18,904 nt of DNA from JACDCA01 sp040881785. Its GTDB lineage: Bacteria > Acidobacteriota > Vicinamibacteria > Vicinamibacterales > 2-12-FULL-66-21. The translations under genes were made by a program, and so were the position numbers. Of the stretch, positions 12,845 through 18,904 are shown one piece after another (positions within the stretch are counted from its first letter, which is position 1; every line of letters starts with the position of its first letter). The notes below the pieces were generated by a model. It saw only the letters and a list, made by a program, of their open reading frames with translations. It was not told the origin of the DNA and searched no databases. The DNA lies in contig JBBECO010000174.1 in assembly GCA_040881785.1 (NCBI GenBank), positions 1-18,904 on the forward strand. The letters are read 5' to 3'.

Positions 12845-14164
12845 GTGCTTGACCAGAGGGCCCTGTCGGCCGAGCAGTTCCTGCTCACGACGCTGGTCGT
12901 CCAGGTGGCGATCGCGGCCGTCCTCTCGACGATGCTCGTCCGGTTCTGGTGGTTCCGCCGCATCCTCCTCACGGAAAAGCGCGACTGGCCCGAGCGGCTG
13001 GTCTTTGCCGCGAGCCTCGGCATCCCGCTCATCGCGGGTGTCGCCATCCGCTGGCTCCTGAATTTCCCCCCCGCCGACCTCACGCTGCCGGGGGCGTTTC
13101 TCGCCGGCCTCCTCGCCGGCCCGTATGCCGGCGCGCTCGTGGGGGCCGGCGTCGGCGGGACGGCGGCGATCTGGGGCGAGTGGATCGCCCTGCCGTTCGC
13201 GGTCGGGTGCGGATTTGCCGGCGGCGGCCTGCGCGAGATCTGCCCGAAAGAGGCGATCTGGCATTTCTCGCCCCTCTTCTTCACCGATCTGCACCGGCAT
13301 GTCTGGAAGCTCGTGCGGCGCTTTCAGATCGACTGGATCGTGCTCCTGCTCGCGGCACCGATCGGGCTCGAGATTCTCCGGCAGGCGCTCGGGCATCGGT
13401 TCGGCGATGACCGCCTGTTCTATCTGCCACCGCCGAACCTGCTCTTCTCCGTCCTTGTCGTCCTCGCCACCGTGTTGTGCGTCGCGGTGCCGATCAAGAT
13501 CTGGAACAGCGCGCGCATCGAGCATCGCCTGCAGGAACAGGAAAAGCTCCTGATGGCCGCCCGCGTCGAAGCGCTCGCGAGCCAGATCAACCCGCACTTT
13601 CTCTTCAACACCCTGACGTCGATCTCGTCGCTGATCCGCTCGCAGCCCGAGACCGCGCGCGTCCTCATCGTGAAACTCTCGGGCCTGCTCCGCCGGCTGC
13701 TCAAGAGCCAGGATCACTTCGTCACGCTGCGCGAGGAGCTCGAGGCGGTGGACGAATACCTCGACATCGAGCACATGCGTTTCGGCCCACGGCTGCGGAT
13801 CGAGAAGGACATCGACCCGGCGACACTCGATCTCGTCGTGCCGAGCATGTTGCTGCAGCCGCTCGTCGAGAACTCCATCAAGCACGGCATCGAGCCGCGC
13901 ATCGGGGAAGGGCGCATCACCATCCGCAGCACCCGGAAGAACGGCCACGCCATCATCGACGTGATCGACAATGGCGTGGGCGTGTCCGCCGATCAGGCCG
14001 CGCGCGTGCAGGGCACCGGCATCGGCCTCCGCAACGTCAACGAACGGCTCCAGGTCATTTACGGCAGCAACTACCAGCTCCAGCTCGACAGCGTGCCGGG
14101 TGAAGGCACGTGCGCCCGGATCGTCCTTCCGGAGCTGAGCGTCACGGCCCGTATCAGCGCATGA
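12845..14164 (+). CDS. LytS-type sensor histidine kinase
   Basis: A 439-residue membrane kinase, partner of the LytTR regulator that follows. The N-terminal half has about six hydrophobic segments; the Gly-rich FLAGLLAGPYAGALVGAGVGG stretch resembles the 5TM-LYT sensor domain (signal unknown). The kinase core is of the His_kinase (PF06580) type: phosphoacceptor His251 in INPHFLFNTL, the N-box LVENSIKHG, and the ATP-lid motifs VIDNGVGV and GTGIGLRN. A short coiled coil (HRLQEQEKLLMAARVEAL) links membrane and kinase parts. GTG 12845 is preferred because a TATACT box sits five nt upstream; the frame extends to a TTG at 12830 that would overlap that box. The stop overlaps the regulator start (ATGATGA). 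Confidence 0.92.
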   Translation: MLDQRALSAEQFLLTTLVVQVAIAAVLSTMLVRFWWFRRILLTEKRDWPERLVFAASLGIPLIAGVAIRWLLNFPPADLTLPGAFLAGLLAGPYAGALVGAGVGGTAAIWGEWIALPFAVGCGFAGGGLREICPKEAIWHFSPLFFTDLHRHVWKLVRRFQIDWIVLLLAAPIGLEILRQALGHRFGDDRLFYLPPPNLLFSVLVVLATVLCVAVPIKIWNSARIEHRLQEQEKLLMAARVEALASQINPHFLFNTLTSISSLIRSQPETARVLIVKLSGLLRRLLKSQDHFVTLREELEAVDEYLDIEHMRFGPRLRIEKDIDPATLDLVVPSMLLQPLVENSIKHGIEPRIGEGRITIRSTRKNGHAIIDVIDNGVGVSADQAARVQGTGIGLRNVNERLQVIYGSNYQLQLDSVPGEGTCARIVLPELSVTARISA

Positions 14165-14982
14165 TGACCGACACCCGCACCTCCACCGCCGGCGCGGACG
14201 TCCCGCTGCGGGCCGTCGTCGTGGACGATGAGCAGCTGGCGCGCGAGGAGCTGTGCTACCTGCTCGGCCGGATCGGCGGCGTGGAAGTCGTCGGTCAGGC
14301 CACCGACGGAGTCGAAGCGCTCGAGGTGATCGAGCGGACCCATCCGGATCTCGTCATGCTCGACATCCAGATGCCCGGCCTCACCGGCTTCGAGGTCGCC
14401 CGGCGGCTGGTGGAAAGCGGCGCCGAATCGCAACTGGTGTTCGTCACCGCCTTCGATCGGCACGCCATCGAGGCCTTTGAAATCAACGCGGTCGATTACC
14501 TGCTCAAACCGGTGGAATCCGAGCGCCTCGGGACGGCCGTTGACCGGGTCCGGCGCCGCATCCAGACCCATCGGCCGCCTCCCCCGCTCCAGCCGTCCGG
14601 CGATATCGTCGAACTGCTGAAACGGCTGGCCGACCGTCAGGGCCGGCGGCAGCAGCTCGCGATCAAGGTGACCGACCGCTTCCTCCTGGTCCATGCGGAC
14701 GACGTGGTGCATGCGTCCGTGGAGGACGATCTGATCACCGTCGTAACGAACAGCTTGTCTGGAACGTCTAACTATCGGACACTGGATGAACTGCAGGCGC
14801 TGCTCGATCCGGCGATATTCTGGCGGGTGCACCGGTCGCACCTCGTGAATATCAATAAAATCAAGGAAATCGTGCCCTGGTTCAGCCGGAACTACCTGCT
14901 GAAGATGAAGGATGCGAAAGGTACGGAGATCCCCGTGAGCCGCTCGCAGACCAGGCGTCTGAGAGAATATCTGAAGCTATGA
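14161..14982 (+). CDS. LytTR-family response regulator
   Basis: A 273-residue two-component regulator. The receiver domain begins at LRAVVVDDEQLAREEL, has phospho-acceptor Asp68 in VMLDIQMPG and the conserved Lys116 in YLLKPVE. A linker follows, then a C-terminal LytTR DNA-binding domain (about 160-273) with VEDDLITVVT and the typical FWRVHRSHLVNINKIKEI stretch. Phosphorylation by the preceding kinase should control DNA binding at direct repeats. The gene starts at ATG 14161, overlapping the kinase TGA; ATG 14164 is equally possible. Its own TGA overlaps the ATG of the signal peptidase gene, so the three genes form a tight operon. The upstream GTG at 14110 only adds out-of-frame kinase sequence. 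Confidence 0.94.
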   Translation: MMTDTRTSTAGADVPLRAVVVDDEQLAREELCYLLGRIGGVEVVGQATDGVEALEVIERTHPDLVMLDIQMPGLTGFEVARRLVESGAESQLVFVTAFDRHAIEAFEINAVDYLLKPVESERLGTAVDRVRRRIQTHRPPPPLQPSGDIVELLKRLADRQGRRQQLAIKVTDRFLLVHADDVVHASVEDDLITVVTNSLSGTSNYRTLDELQALLDPAIFWRVHRSHLVNINKIKEIVPWFSRNYLLKMKDAKGTEIPVSRSQTRRLREYLKL

Positions 14983-15782
14983 GCGACCCCAACGATCCCT
15001 ACAACACGCCGCCGGAGCCGGAACGCTTCGGCCCCTGGCCGGACGCCGTGGAGACACGTCGTCTGCCGGCCGAGGACGCGCCGGAGCCGGCCGCGCTCCC
15101 GCGGGAATCGGCGGCGCCGCCTCCCCCTGGGGATGCCTATTCCGGCTACGACGACCCAGGGGGGCGTGGCGAGGCGGCCGTTCCCGCGCTCGAACCGCTG
15201 CCCGTCATGGCAGGGGATTTCGGTGCGCCCAGGGCGGATGCCGAGACGGCTTCCCTGTCCACCCGGCTGGTGGACGAATTCGTGGCCTGGCTGAAAACAC
15301 TGGCCTCCGCGGCCGTCTACGCGACCTTGATCGTGACATTCGGCTTCCAGGTGGCCCGGGTCGAAGGTCAGAGCATGGCGCCGACGCTCCAGGATCAGGA
15401 TCGCCTGATCGTCAACAAGTTCGCCTATCTCACGCACATCGGCGAGCCGCAGGTCGGCGATATCGTCATGCTGTATTACCCGAACAACCCCGACAAGTCG
15501 TTCGTCAAGCGGGTGATCGCGGCCGAGAACCAGACGGTGCGGATCGTCGACGGCAAGGTGTCGGTGGACGATGTGGAGTTGAAGGATTCCTTCGTGCCGC
15601 CGGAATACCGCGGTCACGACGACTGGGGTCCGGAGGTGGTGCCGGAAGGCTACTACTTCGTCATGGGCGATCACCGGAACAACAGCTCCGACAGCCGGCA
15701 CTGGGGATTCGTGCCGAAGAAGTACATCATCGGCCGCGTGCAGCTGCGCTGGTGGCCGGTGCCGGCCGCCCGGACCTTCTAG
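14979..15782 (+). CDS. lepB: Signal peptidase I with a long acidic/proline-rich N-terminus
   Basis: A 267-residue membrane serine endopeptidase that cleaves signal peptides from exported preproteins. Catalytic Ser132 lies in VEGQSMAPTL, just after a TM helix (about 105-124), and the general-base Lys177 lies in FVKRVIA. The later box MGDHRNNSSDSRHWG is also present. Unusually, about 100 Pro-, Glu- and Ala-rich residues precede the TM helix, probably a disordered cytoplasmic tail; many type I signal peptidases have a much shorter N-terminus. The ATG at 14979 overlaps the regulator TGA (ATGA), implying translational coupling. Being the third gene of a LytS/LytR operon suggests that secretion capacity may follow an envelope signal. 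Confidence 0.95.
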   Translation: MSDPNDPYNTPPEPERFGPWPDAVETRRLPAEDAPEPAALPRESAAPPPPGDAYSGYDDPGGRGEAAVPALEPLPVMAGDFGAPRADAETASLSTRLVDEFVAWLKTLASAAVYATLIVTFGFQVARVEGQSMAPTLQDQDRLIVNKFAYLTHIGEPQVGDIVMLYYPNNPDKSFVKRVIAAENQTVRIVDGKVSVDDVELKDSFVPPEYRGHDDWGPEVVPEGYYFVMGDHRNNSSDSRHWGFVPKKYIIGRVQLRWWPVPAARTF

Positions 15783-15790
15783 GGCCACGG

Positions 15791-15909
15791 GTCAACACTG
15801 GTCAACAGCAGCCACGGCTCAACACGGTTCAACACGGCCAAAGGCCTGCCTCGCCGAAGCCCCGCAGTGAACTCGGGGCGAAGGCGGGTTTCAACACGGT
15901 TCAACACGG
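15791..15909. repeat. Clustered 10-nt TCAACACGG repeats
   Basis: Decamers of the form NTCAACACGG occur at 15791-15800 and 15801-15810 (degenerate), 15818-15827, 15828-15837, 15890-15899 and 15900-15909. A related GGGTTCAACG lies near 15956. The copies come in head-to-tail pairs with exact 10-nt spacing, about one helical turn, between the signal peptidase stop and the CDF start. Possible roles are a protein-binding array or an expanding intergenic repeat. There are no spacer/repeat features of a CRISPR array. Confidence 0.75.
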
Positions 15910-15926
15910 TAGAGACAGGTCAGGGC

Positions 15927-16829
15927 TTGCCCGGTAATCCGTCCGGCGAACGCGGGTTCAACGATGGCCGCCAGCGCGCGGTGTCGCGGGTTCTCCTCCG
16001 CGTCCTCGTCCTCAATCTGGCGGTCGCCGTGGCCAAGCTGGTATTCGGCTACGCCACCGGCGCCGTCAGCATGATCTCGGACGGGTTCCACTCCCTGACC
16101 GACTCGGCCGCCAACGTCATGGGGTTGGTCGGCACACGCGCCTCCAGCAAACCTCCGGACGAGGATCATCCGTACGGGCACCGCAAGTTCGAGACGCTGG
16201 CCGCAGCCGGCATCTTCGTCTTCCTGCTGCTTGCCGTGATCGAGGTGGCCCGGACGGCGCTGGCCAGCTTCACAACGGGAGGTGCTCCCGACATCAGCGG
16301 CTGGAGCTTCGGCGTCATGCTCGTGACGATCGCCGTGAACCTGGTGGTAGTCCGGTACGAGCGGCGGGAAGGACGGCGTCTCGGCAGCGAGCTGCTGCTG
16401 GCCGACGCCATGCACACGAAGAGTGATGTCTTCACCTCCTGCGCCGTCCTGCTGTCACTGCTGGCGGTGAGTGTCGGCTATCCCGTGCTGGATCCGGTCG
16501 GCGGTCTCGTCATCGCCGTCTTCATCGCCAGGACGGGCTGGCAGGTGGCGCGCGACACGTCGCACATCCTGTCAGACCGCGTCGCGCTCGTCGAGCACGA
16601 CATCCGGCAGGTCGTGATGGCCATCCCGCAGGTGCAGGGCTGCCACCAGATCCGCTCGCGCGGGTCCGCGGATCACATTTTTCTCGACCTGCATGTCTGG
16701 TTCAGCGGCGCCATGCCGCTCCACGAAGCGCACCGGCTGTCACATGTGGTGAAGGACGGCCTGCTCCAGGCCTTTCCGCAGATCAAGGACGCGATCATCC
16801 ACATCGAGCCGCCGCCGTCGGAGATGTAG
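15927..16829 (+). CDS. Cation diffusion facilitator (CDF) family efflux transporter
   Basis: A zinc, iron or other divalent-cation/proton antiporter of the inner membrane. The first TM helix (VLLRVLVLNLAVAVAKLVFG) is followed by the CDF signature SMISDGFHSLTD. Counting from the TTG at 15927, the transport site would be His55/Asp59 in HSLTD of TM2 and His163/Asp167 in HTKSD of TM5. DHPYGH lies after TM2, and a cytoplasmic C-terminal domain ends in IIHIEPPP. Six TM helices are predicted. The start is uncertain: the frame is open from a GTG at 15867 inside the TCAACACGG repeats, while a GTG at 15981 would trim the basic residues normally present before TM1. TTG 15927 is a compromise. It converges with the acyl-CoA ligase gene. 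Confidence 0.88.
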   Translation: MPGNPSGERGFNDGRQRAVSRVLLRVLVLNLAVAVAKLVFGYATGAVSMISDGFHSLTDSAANVMGLVGTRASSKPPDEDHPYGHRKFETLAAAGIFVFLLLAVIEVARTALASFTTGGAPDISGWSFGVMLVTIAVNLVVVRYERREGRRLGSELLLADAMHTKSDVFTSCAVLLSLLAVSVGYPVLDPVGGLVIAVFIARTGWQVARDTSHILSDRVALVEHDIRQVVMAIPQVQGCHQIRSRGSADHIFLDLHVWFSGAMPLHEAHRLSHVVKDGLLQAFPQIKDAIIHIEPPPSEM

Positions 16830-16867
16830 GGTTTCACCTGTCCCGCTGCACGGCCAAACGGGCTCTC

Positions 16868-16973
16868 GCACGAAGAACACCACGACCACTAAGATCACTC
16901 AGGAGAACACAAGAAATCTGTTTTTCTTTGTGTTCTTCGTTGTGCCCTTGGAATTTCTTGGTGGTCTTCGTGC
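16868..16973. repeat. Long imperfect inverted repeat between convergent genes
   Basis: GCACGAAGA at 16868-16876 pairs with TCTTCGTGC ending at 16973. Interrupted complementarity continues inward to a strong inner hairpin, AGAACACAAGAAA (about 16914) against TTTCTTTGTGTTCT. The sequence is AT-richer than its surroundings and reads like the CACGAAGA/ACACCA intergenic repeats common in GC-rich environmental genomes. It lies between the 3' ends of the CDF and ligase genes, so it may serve as a bidirectional terminator. Confidence 0.8.
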
Positions 16974-17006
16974 CTAAAAAAGCCGGCGGCCCGTGCAGCG
17001 CCGCAA

Positions 17007-18830
17007 TTAGCGCTCGGTGTACAGCGCCTGAATGACCTCGCGATACTTTTCCTCGACCACCTTGCGCTTGATCTTGAGCGTCGGCGTCAGTTCCCCCGTC
17101 TCGATCGAGAACTCCTTCGCCAGCAGCGCGAAGCGCTTGATGCGCTCGTACTGGGCGAGCTCCTGGTTCAGCCCGGTGATGATCTCGTCGTACAACCCGG
17201 TGATGTCCTCTCGCACGATCAGCGTCTCGCGGCTGTCTGACGGCGGGCGCCCGAGGTCCTTGAGCCGGCGCTCGAGCGCCGCGAAATCCGGGATGATGAG
17301 CGCCGCCGCATACCGCTGCCGGTCGCCGAGCACCACCGCTTCGGCCACCAGCGGGCTGCGCTTCAGGGTGTTCTCGATCGGCTGTGGCGCGATCTTCTTG
17401 CCTCCGGAGGTCACCAGCAGGTCTTTCTTGCGGTCGGTGATCGAGAGATACCCGCTCTCGTCCAGCGCGCCGATGTCACCGGTGTGGAACCACCCGTCGC
17501 GCAGGACGTCGCTCGTCGCGTCGGGCTTCCGGTAATACCCCGGCATGATGTTGGCGCCGCGCGCGAGGATCTCGCCGTCCTCGGCGATGCGGATCTCCAC
17601 ATCCCGCACAGCCTTCCCCACGCTCCCGATGCGGAGCGCACCCGGAGGGTTCACGGTGAGGATCGGCGCCGTCTCCGTCAGACCGTAGCCCTCGATGATC
17701 GGAAGACCGATCGCCGTGAAGAACTCCATGACGCTGACGGGCAGCGGTGCGCTGCCCGAAACCGCGTAGCGCAGACGGCCGCCGACCCCCGCGCGCACCT
17801 TCGAGAACACCAGGCGATCGGCCATGTTCGCCTGCATGGCTGCGAGCGGCCCGATCCGTTCGCCCCGAAGCAGCGCGCGCGCGCGCCGGGTAGACACGCC
17901 CAGGCCCCACTTGAACAACGCGGCCTTCACGCCCGACGCGGCCTGGGCTTTTTCCATGATCCTGGCCTGCATCTTTTCGTACACCCGCGGGACGCCCGTC
18001 ACCATCGTCGGGCGTACCAGCGCGATGTCCCGGCCGATCGTGTCGAACGACTCCGCGAAGATCATCGTCGTGCCGGTGAACAGATACAGGAATGAGGCCA
18101 TCCGCTCGAACCCGTGACTGAGCGGCAGAAACGACAGCGCCACGTCGTCCGGGGTGAGCGGCAGCACGTCTCGCGCCGCAAACAGATTCGACACGAGGTT
18201 GGCGTGCGTCAGCATCACGCCTTTCGGCTCACCGGTTGTGCCCGACGTATAGATGATGGTGGCGAGCTGCCCGGGCTCCACCGCGCGGGCCCGCGCCTTG
18301 AACTCCTTGCCCGCTCCCCATTCGCCGGTCATCCGGGCGTGTCCGCGCCCGGCGACCTCGTCGAGCCCCATGACCGACGCACCCGTCGCGGCCCCCGGGT
18401 CCATGACGACGACGGCTTCGAGACCGGGCAGCAGGTGCCGGACGTCCTGCACCTTATCGAGCTGCTCCTTCGTGGACACGACCGCGAGACGCGCGCCGGC
18501 ATCGTCGAGGATGTACCTCGCCTGGGCGGCGGAGAGGGTTGGATAGATCGGCACGACGACGGCGCCCAGACTCAGGAGCGCCATGTCGCAGAGCACCCAC
18601 TCGGGCCGGCTCTCGGACATCATCGCGACGCGGTCGCCGCTGGTGATGCCGAGCGAGGCAAAGCCCAGCGCGAGATCGCGGATGCGTTCGAAGAGCTCCT
18701 GCGTGCCGAACCCGTCGATGGCGCCGCTGCGGCAGCGGCCCATGATCATCGGCTTGGGGAAGCGTCCCATGGTGTGGAACGGAAGGTCCGCAATCGTGCG
18801 CACGTCGGGCGGTGGGTCTGTAGGAATCAC
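17007..18830 (-). CDS. Long-chain fatty acid-CoA ligase (AMP-forming)
   Basis: A 607-residue ANL-superfamily enzyme that adenylates a fatty acid and transfers it to CoA, close in layout to the FadD15-type long-chain ligases. P-loop IIYTSGTTGEPKG at 192-204; LPLSHGFER at 235-243; GYGLTETAP at 381-389; the C-terminal hinge region WFHTGD (447-452) and DRKKD (466-470), then GGKKIAPQPIEN; and the closing ELTPTLKIKRK at 580-590 with a catalytic-type Lys. No signal peptide or TM helix. Start taken as GTG 18830; a GTG nine codons later (18803) also precedes the conserved TIADLPFH. No Shine-Dalgarno, but a perfect TATAAT lies nine nt upstream. Stand-alone gene, possibly serving lipid recycling or beta-oxidation. 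Confidence 0.93.
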   Translation of the reverse strand: MIPTDPPPDVRTIADLPFHTMGRFPKPMIMGRCRSGAIDGFGTQELFERIRDLALGFASLGITSGDRVAMMSESRPEWVLCDMALLSLGAVVVPIYPTLSAAQARYILDDAGARLAVVSTKEQLDKVQDVRHLLPGLEAVVVMDPGAATGASVMGLDEVAGRGHARMTGEWGAGKEFKARARAVEPGQLATIIYTSGTTGEPKGVMLTHANLVSNLFAARDVLPLTPDDVALSFLPLSHGFERMASFLYLFTGTTMIFAESFDTIGRDIALVRPTMVTGVPRVYEKMQARIMEKAQAASGVKAALFKWGLGVSTRRARALLRGERIGPLAAMQANMADRLVFSKVRAGVGGRLRYAVSGSAPLPVSVMEFFTAIGLPIIEGYGLTETAPILTVNPPGALRIGSVGKAVRDVEIRIAEDGEILARGANIMPGYYRKPDATSDVLRDGWFHTGDIGALDESGYLSITDRKKDLLVTSGGKKIAPQPIENTLKRSPLVAEAVVLGDRQRYAAALIIPDFAALERRLKDLGRPPSDSRETLIVREDITGLYDEIITGLNQELAQYERIKRFALLAKEFSIETGELTPTLKIKRKVVEEKYREVIQALYTER

Positions 18831-18839
18831 GGTTCGCGG

Positions 18840-18845
18840 ATTATA
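18840..18845 (-). promoter_or_regulatory. Consensus -10 box of the acyl-CoA ligase gene
   Basis: TATAAT on the minus strand (18845-18840), nine nt before the GTG at 18830. The predicted transcription start is 1-3 nt before, or at, the start codon. A good -35 element is missing: the hexamers 16-19 nt upstream are GC-rich. Confidence 0.5.
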
Positions 18846-18881
18846 CGGGCAGTGGCGCGTCGCGGCACCAGCCTAATCTCA

Positions 18882-18904
18882 TCCGAGGGGCTTCGCCCCT
18901 CGGA
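18882..18904. terminator. Perfect 10-bp hairpin at the window edge
   Basis: TCCGAGGGGC (18882-18891), loop TTC, and GCCCCTCGGA (18895-18904). The stem reaches the last base of the window, so a following T-run cannot be checked. It lies upstream of the acyl-CoA ligase promoter and may terminate transcription of a gene outside the window. Confidence 0.4.

Noticed and set aside
15791..15909. CRISPR array or attachment site
   Set aside because: Ten-base units without spacers of constant length; no integrase or cas gene in the window.

Overview
The window is GC-rich, densely coding bacterial DNA. The gene content (Lon, a stand-alone NuoI-like ferredoxin, a fused homocysteine methyltransferase/MTHFR, a PmtA-like lipid methyltransferase, LytS/LytR-type regulators, a Tat-exported M24 peptidase) and the repeat-rich intergenic DNA fit a soil or sediment Acidobacteriota, perhaps Vicinamibacteria-like. 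That placement is inference from general gene style, not from a marker gene. No rRNA, tRNA, CRISPR array or complete insertion sequence was seen.

Layout. At 85-4949 (+) lie lon, a GT-B-fold glycosyltransferase and an M24 metallopeptidase. At 4950-6252 there is an accessory patch: a small four-helix membrane protein of unknown function, followed by decayed fragments of two genes that are intact elsewhere in this window (the M24 peptidase and the PmtA-like methyltransferase). From 12812 down to 6253 (-) there is a co-directional series: nuoI-like ferredoxin, metallophosphoesterase, homocysteine methyltransferase/MTHFR, PmtA-like methyltransferase, a truncated 54-residue GT-C glycosyltransferase remnant, and an ~800-residue multi-pass membrane protein. 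At 12845-15782 (+), divergent from nuoI, is an overlapping three-gene operon: sensor kinase, LytTR response regulator, signal peptidase I. A CDF cation exporter (+) and a long-chain acyl-CoA ligase (-) converge on a long inverted-repeat element at 16868-16973.

How the genes fit together. The fused homocysteine methyltransferase/MTHFR feeds the methionine/SAM cycle and sits just upstream of a SAM-consuming lipid methyltransferase. The kinase/regulator/signal peptidase overlaps suggest one translation-coupled unit linked to the envelope. The other genes look like ordinary housekeeping or envelope functions.

Most unusual observations: (1) the mosaic of gene remnants at 6004-6248, joined at a microhomology, which creates direct repeats flanking a 2.7 kb segment; (2) an in-frame 2 x 81-nt tandem repeat inserted in the metallophosphoesterase, adding an Ala/Ser/Arg linker between its metal-binding motifs; (3) a recurring -10-like TANNNT box placed 5-9 nt before start codons that have no Shine-Dalgarno, suggesting leaderless transcripts; (4) a perfect 10-bp hairpin over the probable start codon of the gene after lon. 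I do not see a convincing, complete, new multi-gene system. The 5207-5953 membrane protein in its rearranged setting is the best candidate for unknown biology.
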